NCBI GenBank assembly: GCA_033030425.1
Contig: JAUFSD010000009.1
Coordinates: 1,612,001 to 1,676,000 of the forward strand
Direction: 5' to 3'
Source: Verpa conica
Lineage: Eukaryota > Ascomycota > Pezizomycetes > Pezizales > Morchellaceae
Length of the DNA: 64,000 nt
In this document: piece after piece, positions 9,881-22,500 of the stretch
Layout of the letters: each line of letters begins with the position of its first letter
How positions within the stretch are numbered: the first letter of the stretch is position 1
The notes under the pieces: model-generated
Database searches by the model: none
Told to the model about the DNA's origin: nothing
The model's input: only the letters and a program-made list of their open reading frames with translations
Program-made: the position numbers and the translations under genes

Positions 9881-12359
9881 GATTGAGGCTGTAAAAAAGA
9901 GTAGATAAAAATAGAACCTTGTGTTTCACACAGCTGTTAGTTAGGCAAGTTTAAACGGGTAGAAGATTTTTGTGGCGTAAGGAGCAGAGAAAGTCGAAAA
10001 TTTCCTTAAGACGAGGGAGGGAGAAAGCCCTCTACTTTATCCCTAGGCCCGTCAAAAGTTGCAGCCTCATAGATGCATGTCTCAGGCTCGATCGAACGTT
10101 CAACCGAGCCTGACCAATAGTTAACCTTGTAGCACTTGTTATTGGTTCTGCACAGATATTGATCCTAGTTATTTTTGACTAAACGGGTACAGTCGGTGGC
10201 GCCAAGCCAGTCCGTCTATGGACTGGACTGGACTGCAGTCTACCAGAACTTATGGACAGACGGCCTATGTTTCAAGCCCTTTCTGACAGAGGAGGCAAGT
10301 GAAACCATACACTCATTGTATCCCCCAATCCTGACCTCGTTCGGGCCACTTTATTCAGCAAATATTCCCAGATATATCATGACGAATGACTTCATCCATT
10401 CCCGGACCAGGATTGGTATTATTCGTTATCAAATTTACCCGAATATTTATATTGCACCCAAGAAAATTGCCTACAACAACCCCAACACCAAAAGCTTGAC
10501 AAAAAACCACACTAAGCTTATCCCATACACTGGTGAAAAATGTTACCCCTTTTACATGGGGGCTAGAAAGCGTGGGTTAGGTGTATCAAGTGGCAACTAA
10601 GTCAGAGAGCGCAATTTGTACTTAGATAGTAATTCTATAGAATATAATAAACTTAATCTTTACACTGTATTTATTGAATCTTCCACCTAAAGTCATTAGT
10701 AGGACATCACTTCTCACTACTAACTTACCCGCGGTTTTGGCTCCCACGGAAAAAGGGCAGTAACACCGTTATATGGAATAACCAGTACAGTCTCTGAGAA
10801 TTCCATAAATGAAATTATCTTTCTTATGGCTATTGTGGTTGTGGAGTAAAATTTAAAGATCCTTTTACATACAAGATGTGGTTGCAACGCAAATCCTCAG
10901 GTAGTTTTGCTAACGTGTAATAGTTCTTATATATGAACTCTTGTTCGCTGCATCCTCTGAACCGTGAATCATAGGGAGTCACCCGTTCCAAATAAAAACT
11001 TCTATGAAAGAGGTATTGTGTTGCTTCCGAGTATCTAGATAGCTTAATAGACTATTAGAGTCTCTAGCTGAAGCGTTTCTATGGTCTCTATATATATATA
11101 TCCTAAGCCAATCCCGCGATACCCTAAAACCCTAAAGAAACCCTTTCCCAAGCCTTCATAGGCTGACTAACCCATAGAGACGTCACTCCAGCAATACCTA
11201 ATTAGGTACATGTAGCCATACCCCAACATCTATTCTGCTTCATATAGTGACCGACAAAAAAAAGATCGAAAAACGTCAGAGATGAGATTTAGCACCTTTA
11301 TTCACCCTTTAGGTTTTTAGCGGAGATTTTGGTGGTGGGATTGGCCACAATACCCTGGTAGCAGACCCTGGTTTCTCGATCTTTTTTGCCGTACACTCTG
11401 GTGGTAAATACACAAAACTAAGCCATGATAACTCGAAATATTCCCCTGCCCTCCTATATATGCGGTATACCCCATATCCGAATACTGTCAGTACCGCCGT
11501 ACCAGTATCCTAAGACACCACTGTCCTCCTAGATACCGGTCGCTAACCGTTAGTCCAAAAAACGGTATCTTTCTCTAGCTGATACCGGCTTTACCGCGCG
11601 TGGTTCCTAGAGCCCCATACACCCAGGAAGTTCAATACCCTCTGCCCACTGCAGGATTTCATCTCAACCGAACAGAAAGAAACATGTACGTATATATTCA
11701 TCTACTCAAACACACTCCTATAATTCCGGCTATAGTCCGCCCACGAGAATCTGGCAAATTCACAGCTACGAACGCGCAACACCAAAAGCGCACACAATTA
11801 GGGATAATAAACGAGTATCACACAACAAAAGTCCAAAGAATACAAACATGTAAAAACACAATCTCAAATTCATCCTCTAGGACTCTGGCAAGCTTCACCG
11901 TCGTATACGTAGGGTAGGTATCTACGAACCCGCAACACCAAACCCTGCATGCATGCATACAGATTATTACGACGCAACATCCCCGAGCGCCACAAAAGTC
12001 ACAAGGAGTGAGGGGAGAGAAGATGAAAAAAAAACACCAACAATTATCCAATCACTGGCACCATAAAGTTCTTTTTTTCTTTTCTTTTTTTTCTACTTTG
12101 GTAAAAAATCCGTATACCCATTTTATGTGTGTGTGTAATATCCATAGTCGTGTTTCCGAATGTCGTCCATTGGACGCACCAACATCACCCGTAAAATGGC
12201 ACGCAAGACACAATGGGGGAGTAAGAAGAAAAGAAAGTAAAAATGAAAAAGAAAAAAGAGAGAATCTGACTTTTTTTTCATACCCCATAGACACACAACA
12301 CAATCCCAGAAGAAATGAATGAAAGATAAGGAGGAGGGGGAGGGAGGGAGAGGGAATAT
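9881..12359. other. gene-poor stretch with one LTR copy
   Basis: It holds the inverted LTR copy at about 11006–11228. Frames at 10175–10600 (141 codons), 11600–11917 and 11818–12051 lack family features or codon-bias support, and I do not call them. The last 350 bp are the probable 3' UTR and downstream region of RPL5. Confidence 0.5.
11006..11228 (-). mobile_element. Solo LTR, degenerate inverted copy
   Basis: Read on the minus strand it begins TGTTGGGGTATGGCTACATG and shares with the copies at 8481 and 45874 the CCTAATTAGG block, the AGCCTATGAAGG-like block and the AGA…TCTCTA-like end. ATAGA or a close variant flanks it on both sides. The left boundary is approximate. There are no internal retrotransposon sequences. 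Confidence 0.65.
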
Positions 12360-13470
12360 CTATGATTGCTTCTCGGCAATCTTCTTCTCGACGTTCTGTC
12401 GTCTCTGCTCGCGGTTGAGCTTACGTAGACGGAACTTATTGCTCTCCTCCTTCCAGTAGTCCTTACCCTTCGAGTCCTTGTTATCGGGATCCTCAAGGGT
12501 TGGGTTCTCGCGGATCTTGGCATGGGCTTCCTGGTACATCTCCTCAAGACCATCGGCTAGACAACGACGAAAAAAAAAAAATTAGTTTAAGAAAAAAAAA
12601 GGAAAATCTCGAGATACCACCCATACCTTCAATACCATCATCTAGATACTTCTGAAACTGCGACTTATACCTCTCCTCATCATCATCCGCCAAGGTCTCC
12701 ATATACTCCGCAATATGTCCACCAAAGATATACTTCCTTAACACCTCCGCATCCAACTCCTTCGTCTCAATATCGAATCCCGGGAACCTACTCTCCGAGT
12801 GCGGGACATGAATCCCACCATCGCTCGCACCCTTCATCGCACCAAAGACCCTCGCACCGGTTGAAGTGCGCTTAAGTCCAACATCCAGAACCGCCTTGAA
12901 CGGACGACGACCTTCTTCAGACTCTTCGATGAGTTTGTATTCTCCATCTGCTTCGGCAACGCCTTCGAATTCTTCGTTGAGGCCGAGTTTGGTGAGTGTG
13001 CGGCGCGCGAGGAGGAGCCCGGTGGCGTAGGCTGCAGCCCAGTTGGTGAGACCGTGCTTGATCCCGTATCGTGCGAGTTCGTGGGAGTAGGCTGCACACA
13101 GAACTTTATCGCCGTTGATCTCGGAGGAGACAATCTGGGTGATGATCTATAAAAAAGGTTTGTTTTTAGTCAACACCTCTCTCTCTCAAAAGGAGGGGGG
13201 AAAAACACATACGTCTTTGTTGGTGAAACGGACTACGAGACGGTATTTGGGCGCATTGTACTTGTTCTTGGCTTGGGTGATCAACCGCTTACGTGCATAA
13301 TAGTCGGTCTTTCCCTCACGGCGACGACGGTACTTTGTCTGATAACGCGAGTAGTACGCACGGGACTTGACAACCTTTGTGAACGGCTACATACATATAA
13401 AAAAAAATTTATATTAGTGAATTGATAGCAATTGATATTGAAATTTTTTTTTAAACAGACAGCATACCAT
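12360..13470 (-). CDS. RPL5: 60S ribosomal protein L5 (uL18)
   Basis: This is a component of the large ribosomal subunit that carries 5S rRNA into pre-60S particles. Four exons are in phase: 13468–13470 (the ATG alone), 13213–13386, 12627–13146 and 12360–12556, giving 297 residues, the usual fungal length. The sequence reads [20 protein letters not shown] at the start of exon 2. It continues with [20 protein letters not shown] in exon 3, then [20 protein letters not shown] and a basic C-terminus [20 protein letters not shown]. Splice signals are GTATGC, GTATGT and GTATGG donors with TAG acceptors. The first exon is only the start codon. Codon use is strongly biased, as expected for a highly expressed gene. 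A CAGTCACC box lies about 165 bp upstream. Confidence 0.97.
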
Positions 13471-14664
13471 ATTGATGTCGGTGGTCGATTAAGCGGGGGG
13501 GGGGCGAGTTTGGCGTTTTTTTGGTGGGGTTGAATTATTCACAGATTGTTCGTGAGTATCTGTTAGAGGTTGATGAGGTGTTGTATGTGTGTGTGTGTTG
13601 GTGGGCGTGATGCCCTAGTTCTATGCCCTAAGGTGACTGCTGGTGTGGCGGTAGAGTGGGAGTGAGGCTTTATGGTGGCTGGTGGCTTGGCTTTTGCCTT
13701 ATGAGGGGGTTTTTTCTCTTCGCATCCTTCATCTCGTCACTTCCTTTGTACTCTTACCGCTCGTAATACAGAGGTGACGAGTAGAGGATTGCATATTCTC
13801 TTCCCTTTCCTTCTCCCCTCCCCGTGAGAAACCCTCTGGCAGTTCTGGCCTCCCCATGTTCCTCGGACCAAGGTCACTCATTCAGTCCACATCTTGATTT
13901 CTACATCTTCCCCTACTACTCGATAGTCCCTCCAACGAACTGGTCAAGAGTGAGAGTACGACCAAAGTCCGAGCCGAACATGTCCAGTTCCGAACGTGTT
14001 TTTGGGTGTTTTTACACTGGTTCTTATCCATAGGCGGAGGAGGGTACCAGAGGGGCTTCCCTTTTTTTATTACTAGCGCATCTGTCTCCCCACGTCCTCC
14101 ATATCGCCTCAACACACTTGATGGGCGATGTGGAGTTGTTCATTGACTTGAGCAACAGGGGAGAGAACGATGGACATTTTATGCATAGTTCCGGCGCTTC
14201 CCTTCAGTGGGGTTAGTTCGGTGGGAAATATTCACTTGTCCTACATTATCTTTTGAAACAAATTTAATCAAGATCACATTCAAAGTAATTCTGTGATTAA
14301 GAAAATAGAGTGGTGTGGTTGATATAGTGGGTAAAGAAGAAAAGAATGGAGAAAAGCCCCAGAGACAAAGTTAAAAGATCGCTAGTTCAAAAGGAAGCCT
14401 CTACCCACCTCACCCCCTCTCCCTCACAATTCATCCCATTTAACTACGCCAGTCCGTCAATCTAAGAACCCCCTCATATGCACCATGCAATCAGGCACTG
14501 CTCACGAACCACCAACAAGAGAATGAAAAAAAAAAAAATACAACCCGAAGTAAAGGAACACCAGAATAAGCAAACAAGTAGGGGAAATCTAGTTATAGAC
14601 GCGCATCACGCCTAACTCAAAAGAAAAAGAAAAAGAAAAATAGAAAGTCTCAATCACAGCTTAC
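13471..14664. other. RPL5 promoter region and intergenic stretch
   Basis: The stretch nearest RPL5 (to about 13700) is G/T-rich, with GTGTGTGTG near 13590, a CAGTCACC box on the RPL5 strand and two TAGGGCAT motifs. The rest up to the coiled-coil gene has no gene I can support; the frames at 13824–14115 overlap on opposite strands without family features. Confidence 0.5.
13632..13639 (-). promoter_or_regulatory. HomolD-like box (CAGTCACC) upstream of RPL5
   Basis: On the RPL5 strand the sequence reads CAGTCACCTTAGGGCATAG, about 165 bp before the ATG, with a second TAGGGCAT nearby. CAGTCACA (HomolD) and AGGGTA-type (HomolE) boxes drive ribosomal protein genes in fission yeast, and similar boxes occur in filamentous ascomycetes. 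The match is 7 of 8. The role here is inferred from motif and position. Confidence 0.45.
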
Positions 14665-15280
14665 TTAGCTCTCAGCTGATACAGGTGGTCTGCCCTTATA
14701 CTGTTCCTCAAACCTCCTCTTCTCCTCTGCTGCACTCAACATACTCGGTGTCTTCTGCACGACCACGTACCCTTCTGCACCCGGAGGCTTGGGAGCCGAC
14801 CTCTTTGGCGGTTCATTATCACCACCTTTCTCGGCGCTGTTTTCGTCTCCCTTGTTGTCGTAGCTCGGCAGCGGAGGTCTTGTCCTTCTGGGACTGGTGG
14901 GGCTGGGGGTACTACCCGGTAATTGCTGCGAGAGACGGTTCTTTTTCTCCTCCAGCAGGGCTTCGGCGCGACGGATGGATTCTTCGAGGAGCTTGAGTTC
15001 GCTGGATTGGAATGTGACGGATTGTTTCCTGGAGAGAGGGTTAGATTCAGGGGTAGCGTGGTGGGAGAGGGGTGAGGTACTTTTGCTCTACGGTTGAGGT
15101 GAGCTTGTCTAGGTTATCATCAATCAGGAACGCGTCGTTGAGCTGTTCGGAGAAGGATCGCGCAATTGTTCTATCACGAAGTTAGCAAGAGAGGGGGAAG
15201 GAGAGTCTATTGGGATGAGGGACATACGAGGTTGGCCTGTAGTTGAACCTACTAGAGCTCTGTTCTTCTGTGCTTGACAT
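14665..15280 (-). CDS. Small coiled-coil protein, 168 residues, function unknown
   Basis: Three exons in phase (15228–15280, 15081–15170, 14665–15028) with short introns (GTATGT…GATAG and GTACCT…TCCAG) encode 168 residues. The N-terminus MSSTEEQSSSRFNYRP is followed by a predicted helical, coiled-coil segment of about 70 residues (LNDAFLIDDNLDKLTSTVEQ, then LKLLEESIRRAEALLEEKK). A Ser/Pro/Arg-rich linker and a C-terminal PPGAEGYVVVQKTPSM motif follow. I cannot assign a family. The short helical core recalls subunits of small coiled-coil assemblies (BLOC-1 or kinetochore type), but no diagnostic motif is visible. Splice phases, an even coding look and the lack of stops support a real gene. Confidence 0.75.
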
Positions 15281-18200
15281 GATGGATAATTTGATTGGAG
15301 ATGTTGCTAGTAGAGATGATGGCAATTGAGATGAAGATGAAGAGGGGACAGATGTCGTTTTTATCTAGAATAGTCCGACGGAAACGTCACAAGTTGTTTG
15401 CTGCACCCCACCGTCTTTGTTTTAAGCGTTCGGCTATGTGCGGGAGAGGAACAAGAGACTGCAAACGACGAGGGGAAGGAAGGGGAAGGAAAGGAAGGAA
15501 AGGGAGGAAAGGGAGCAAAAGCACCAAGGAGAAGCCCTCGCTGGACTCTATATAGCTATTCTGGCCGTGACTGATCACCATGTATATTCCACGAAATTGA
15601 ACAGTGGATCAGAGGATCCCTGGCAGGGGGAGAGCGACAGGGAAAAGGGGGACCAGTTCATTCAACCCTCTACAGTACTATTCACGTATGATTGAGGGGT
15701 TTCTCCACTACCATGTGTCTGGTTAGCCCAGTGCCCGCGCTCGGACGGTATGGCGAAATGGTGGAACGGAGATCAGCACGAGTAATTTGACTGCGCAATA
15801 TCCGCTGTTTCCCCCCTTATGTCACGAACCACACAATGTATCATGATGGGTCTTCCTCTCATGTGTTTACTCCCCCCGTTGCATGGTTGGTGGACATCCC
15901 TTATCAGGGAGCGACTTATCTTAAGTTCATCTACTCATCCCTGCCAGGGGTTGTGTTGCAGCTGTCACGGGTGTCACGAGTGAGCGCTCATGACCCGCTG
16001 ACTTTTGCGTGTGCTTGCGTCTGAGCAGTCACGCGTTTTCTGGGGGAGGAGAGGGGGAAGAGGAGAGGGACGTGGGTGAGTCAACGCTGGGGGCATTTGG
16101 ACTGGCTCTCTGCACACCCCCGAGACTAGACTTCCTCTGAGCGTGAGCACAGGTATTTAACGAGCTCTAGTTTTGTATCACGCCTTCTGTGACAAATGTG
16201 AGCCCCTCAACCACACTGACCACAGAGTGGCGGTGGCTCTCTCCTCCCAGTGAGCTACGTATGAATACCGAAGATGTGGATGATATTGGACCGATTCTAT
16301 CTCTCCGGAGGGTGCTGGTTTGGGTTTACGCGATGACCGCGTTCAGTCCAGGGTTAGGGTTGTGACAACTCACTGGTTCCCAACTCAGCGGGTGTCTTGA
16401 ACTGCATCCGTATTCTTGATGTGCACGTTCCGGGATAGTTACATATAATTCGCCGGCTGGGTCGACTGTGTAAAAGTATAAATTTACGGAGATAGGCGAG
16501 ATCTATTATATTATTCTCTAGGCAGGTCTAAAAAGTCACGGTTGAGAAATCTAGCAGTGTGACCCGAAACCAGCTAAGTAATGAGGCTCTTTCCAGATGA
16601 CCAGCTTAATAACCAACACTTGAAAATCTGGCTTTCATAATAACAGAATATATTCGCTTATGAGCGACAACAGGATAATAATTCAGATAAGGTGCCTAAT
16701 TTACATGTGAGACTTTGCCCTAAGTCGCGTTCAGCCCACATGGTACTCTCCGTCGCTAGGGTCATTATTTATACTAAACCTGGCAGGAAATGATGGGATC
16801 ACGAACCCTTGGCTGATATTTCACGTGATGGTGTCCTAAGAACCTTGTCTAGAAAGGGGTAAGCCCCTACAGCCCCTGTAATACTAGTAGAGAAGGATCC
16901 CTGTTTAATGGAATGGTAGTTGGTGAGACCTAGGATTGTGGTTCTGTCGGTTTATGGATTGGGGATTGGGGTTTACCGGGTGTTGGCTGTTGGGGCCTCG
17001 AAGGCGTCTAGACTACCCTGTGACCTGCAGGAATATTTGGGAAACACGGAAATATTGTTTAGTTCTAGGTGTAGATCCTTAAAGAGTTTCGTTTCTTGGG
17101 TTGCTTTGCTTAGCATTTGTAAACCCTAACCCTGACATGCGGCTCTGTGAGATGACTAAGCGGGCTTCAACTACTCACTAAGAGTTTTGTAGTGCTCTTT
17201 TCTTTTCTCACGCTCTACTTAACCCATAATGCGCCATAAATATTATTGATTTTTATAGGAAGTAGGAATATCTCGGTAATGGGGCATATGTCCATTAAAA
17301 TCTATAGTAATGTACTTATATCGCTAAATTAAAGCAACGTTAAGAAAAATGGCAATGATATGGAAACCTACTAAAGTTGGTTCTAAGTCTTTCTACAGCT
17401 GGGTCTCTGGAGTAGGATTACCTAGATATCTTTTCTTGTAGTATGCAGGTCTATTACCACGCTATTTCTAACGCGGTTGTAATTCGGTGGTGTGAGTACA
17501 GCCTTCACTGTGGGGCATGGGCTTGTTCTTCGACCCAATGAGTGTGGTATTGAATAAGTATATTGTAACTTGGGCTAGAGAGAAGAAGTGCTAAGTTAGA
17601 GTAACAGTAAAAACGAGAGTTCCGTCAATGTTTGCTATCATATAGTAACTTGCTTCTGGTTGGGCCACGGTGTATAGCGTACGAGGAGATAGTTTAGAAT
17701 TAATACCTTGGCGTTCATGTGAATTATAGAGTATTTCATACTTTCAATCCTGTCCCCCCCTTCTCTCTTTACTGAATATCGGGGAAGAAGGTATCTATCA
17801 TCTCAATATAGTTTCCAGAAAAAAATACATTGAGCTGAGTAAAGTGACCATGGGTTAAGTACACGTAGTCTATCAAAGTCTTGAAGTATGTTATGATGCC
17901 GAAGCTTATGTGTAGTGCTTTGTTTGGGGTCTGATACCAACCAGATTATTAGGCCGGGTCTAGGGATCATGTTGAGTCTGTGTATGCCAGCTCCAATCCC
18001 GGTCCAAGATTCCCTAATGGGGCTCCTGCTGTAATTCCTAACCAATACCTCCTCAAAATAAGCGGTAGTGTTAGGATTTGCGTAACGATTAGAGCCTGGG
18101 CCTCCTTGGAGTCGTGTTCTTATGTAGCGGCCCTCCCCCACCTCCTAAAGCTGCCGTCAACAACATCGGTTCCTTACGCTAAGGGATATTTCTTTGCTCT

Positions 18201-19524
18201 ACATCTTTACCTCTAACCTTTCTTATACCCTCAATAACGCCGAAACCATGCGAAAGTATTCCGTAGTTGACTCTACTCACATCCGTGATAAGAGACCCAT
18301 CCGTTATAGGGTATCTTTCTGCCAATGACTATAAAAAGGAAAGAAGGCAGGCTGGATTTGTGATTGATGGTATTATTGCTTTTCTGGATGTTGGAGGTCC
18401 CTCAACATCCGAAAAAGCGTCGCATGTTAAACACTATTCCAGCTTCCCTAGCTTCCTCCAGAGTTTTATTGACTAACATGAAATGAATTCGGTCTACTTA
18501 TCGATCCCGACTCATCTCTAGATCTCGGTACAGTCTCTGTTAGTCTTCCTAAATCCTGTAGTACTAGCTCCCTTGGAGTTAGATCACTGGAACTTGATGG
18601 GCTAGTAGTGAGGTAACTGGGTCATGAGACTCCTACTCGTATACCTCACGTTAAAATTTCATTTCATAGTATTGAACCCTTAAATTGAAAAATATGTTAC
18701 TCCAAGAGAACTTAACCGGAGGAGGCTAACTTGTCAGATTTCAAGGGTGAAGTGGGAGTCTCGCTAAACAATGATCCATTATATTGCCTAGGGTAATTCC
18801 GGATTAACTAGTAGTAATATATATTTATTCTGTGGAACTTGCCAATTTTGGCGTTCTTAACTTATAAAGACATAGGAGGTGAGTGATAGAATATGACCAG
18901 CGGCCATAATCCCTATCCATAAAGGTAAGACTTCTGCCTCCATTGACACTTTTCGAAGCTAATGCCGTCTACAGCACCAAGTACCGGTCATAATGCGTAG
19001 GCGGTATTATGACTCCTTTACACTCGAGGGGTTCCTCTTAGAGTCGTTTTAGAGCATGTATAGTACTGAACCAACACTTATATTGTATTCGAAGGGATCG
19101 ATGTGGCGGTAGGCGGGATGCCTTACTGAGATGAGGATTGAGTAGTGAAAAGTTTCAAGAGCTATAACTTGATGAGTTTTAATAGTATAAGAAGGATAGA
19201 TGGACGGGAGTGAAGCTCTCAATTTATAGAATAAAAGCCGTCTCCTTGTGAAGCCGTCCTGATCAATATTCAAAATATCATAAAAGAAATAAGACAAGTA
19301 ACCTTGGAACTACATATAAGAATACCAATAAAAAAATAGAAATGCGAGCATAGATGTGAATATAGATATGGTATTTTGGCTGGTATCCGGTAAGCTATTT
19401 TAATCACCAAAAATTATTAGCAAATCTTATTCGTCAATTCTAATTAGATGTGTTGGGTATGAGTTCGAGGGGGCATAAACAGGATAATATACGCACCTAA
19501 CACATATGGCCTATACAGTGCCAT
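15281..19524. other. 4.2-kb stretch without a supported gene
   Basis: The first part holds an A/G-rich run (15475–15535) whose open frames on both strands are low-complexity. Further on is AT-rich sequence with scattered short frames (for example 16920–17129, 17803–18141, 19049–19297) that show no family features. A short GGGTTAGGGTTG near 16350 is too small to be telomeric. I see no RNA gene or clear repeat. Confidence 0.5.
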
Positions 19525-22500
19525 TTAAGATGTCACCCCATTACCCGGCAACGACTGCCCCATATCTGTATAGCCTCCATTGACAGTGGCCTGCAACGCA
19601 CAGGATTTACTCTGCGCATTCAGGTCTGCCATCCAATCTTGCAACATCCCCACCACTCCTGTATTCCCTTTAGCGGCCTGTAACACACCCCCATACTTTC
19701 CACCTTGTACATTCACATCTGCTCCTTTATCTAGCAATAACTTCACCATCTCTTTGCTGCCTTTATGTGCAGCAGCCTGCAACGCACTTCCATATTCTCC
19801 ACCCCGCGCATTCACATCTGCTCCTTTATCTAGCAGTAACTGTACGATCTCCCTACTCCCTTTATCTACAGCGGCCTGTAATGCACTTCCATACTGCCCA
19901 CCCTGCGCATTCACACCTGCTCCTTTATCTAGCAATAACTTCACCATATCTTTACTGCCTTTATGTGCAGCAGCCTGCAACGCACTTCCATATTCTCCAC
20001 CCCGCGCATTCACATCTGCTCCTTTACCTAGCAATAACTTCACCATCTCTTTACTGCCTTTACATGCAGCAGCCTGCAACACACTTCCATAATATCCACC
20101 CTGCATATTCACATCTGCACCTTGACCCAGCAATAACTGCACGGTCTCTCTATTGCCTATATGTGCAGCGGCCTGTAACGCACTTCCATACGCTCCGCCC
20201 TGCGCATTCACATCTGCCCCTCTTTCTAGCAATAAATGCACAACCTGTATACTGCCTTTATGTGTAGCAGCCTGCAGCACACTTCCATATTTTCCACCCT
20301 GCGCATTCACATCTGCTCCTTTATCTAGCAAGAACACCACCATCCCTCTACTACCTTTATGTGCAACAGCCTGCAACACACTTCCATATTTTCCACCCTG
20401 CGCATTCACATCTGCACCTCCTTCCAGCAATAACTGCACCATCTCTTTGCTTCCTTTACAAGCAGCGACCTGTAACGCAGTTCCATGTTCTTTGTCCTGC
20501 GCATTCGCATCTGCTCCACTATCCAGCAATAACTGCACCATCTCTCTATTGTCGTTATGTGTAGCGGCCTGTAACGCACCCCCATGTTCCCCGCCCCGCG
20601 CATTCATATCTGCACCTCTTTCCAGCAATAACTGCACAATCGAGATACTGCCATTATGTATAGCGGCCTGTAACACAGTTCCATGTTCTTTGTCCTGCGC
20701 ATTCACATTTGCTCCTCGATCTAGCAACATCTGCACTATCTCTCTATTGTCGTTATGTGTAGCGGCCTGTAGCGCACCCCCATATTCTCCGCTCTGTGCA
20801 TTCACATTTGCCCCGTGATCCAGCAAAATCTGCACCGTCTCTCTACTGCCTTTATGTGCAGCAGCCTGCAACACACTTCCAAAGTGTCCGCCCTGCGCAT
20901 CCACATCTGCCCCGTGATCCAGCAACATCTGAACCACCTCTCTATTGCCATTCCCTGCAGCGGCCTGCAACACACTTCCATAGCGTCCGCCCTGCGCATT
21001 CGCATCTGCTCCTCTATCTAGAAGTAGTTTGCATACTTCCTTACCAGCTGCGTAGTATAGTGGTGTGCAACCATGGGTATCTAATTGACTGACACCCAGC
21101 CCCCGATTGCATAGTTGCTCAACAGCGTCGCATGAATTCTGTCTGGCTGCGTAGTGCATTGCATAGAGGTCTTCGGGATACTGCTTATTGTATTTTTCGT
21201 TCTCGAGGTGTTTTGAAACCAGGGGTAAGTCGAAAATTGACGCAATGATGGATGGGGAGAATTTGGTGTTTTTTCCATGTGCATAAGTAGGCATCAAAAA
21301 GCGAACCCTACTGTCACGCTCGAAAAATACGCCAAACTCGAAAAATCCAAGTATGATCGTTATGAGGCCTTCGCTAATCTCTGGGATGGCACGGATATGG
21401 TTGTACCAAGCGGACTCAGCATAGGCGAAAAGAGGGGTATAAGCGTATGTATCACTGCCTCCGATATGACTATGTTTTGAGTACTGACAGAACATCAGAA
21501 AAGTGATACAAAGCTGTGCAATTTCGGTATGCGCGAACTCCGGTTCGATGCTGAGAAGAGACACTGCGGGGTAATCAGGGGAGCCCTTGAGGAGGAATTC
21601 TTGTATAGAAAAGTGTGCAAATTGTACAGTGCGCTGGGATTTTTCGGTTTCATCAAGGACGACTAGATTTTTGCAAACATCCAAGATAGTTTCAATTTTA
21701 GACATCTTGGTTCCCAAAGCTTTGTAGCTCTTGGTGTTTTGTTCCATTGCAACAGCCTCGACCAGTTCTTCTACTAAGAGCGGTCTTTCTGCGTATGCAA
21801 TCCACATAAGGGTTTTCCTTGCTAGCTCGCGATGTGGTCCTGGTTTGTTGATAGAATTAATAATTCTCTCATAGGTCTGCTCCACATCTTTAGGTAAGTC
21901 CCCTAGCGCCTGTTCGATGTTGTGATCTGATATCTGGGAACATATATGTTTAAGCTGAAACTCAACCCATAGGAACCTAGAGCAATTAGCCATTTTGATC
22001 CTATACTTTGAAGTTAATTTCCAAGGTTACAGTAGAACTAATACGTACATTCCTCCCGCCTTGCTCACGAGGGTGGTAATTATCTTATCCTTCAGTGAGG
22101 GATCTGACAACCCCAAAGTCCCGTCTTGAAGGTGCTGGTCTATCTGAGCTGTAACGTATGGTTCGATATCTGCATCGACTTTCTTTGCCTCAATCCTAAT
22201 AGTTGGAAACTTGTTAAATGCACGTCGAATATCCGGTTCTTCCCGGCTTGTAATAAAAAGCTTGATCTTCCCAGAGTTGCTTGCTGAAGGTGTAATAATT
22301 GAATGGAAGAAATGAAAAAGTTCTTTTCTTTGGTTGTCGGTGCATTCATCAAGGGCGTCTAGAATAAGGAATACCTGTTTAAACTGCTTTAAAATCTCGA
22401 TGAATACATTTTGCAGTTCGGTATATCCTGGATGACTAGCGTTGGGGTAATGTTTTTTGTAGAGGGTTTCTAGCTCAGTTGGTAGTTTGGGCATTCTTCG

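Noticed and set aside
10175..10600. 141-codon plus frame
   Set aside because: It has no family features, no supporting splice signals, and AT-rich composition like the surrounding non-coding DNA.
19580..20818. Long plus-strand frames rich in Cys/His across the ankyrin array
   Set aside because: They are antisense to the NLR exon and stay open only because the 99-bp repeat excludes stops in that frame.
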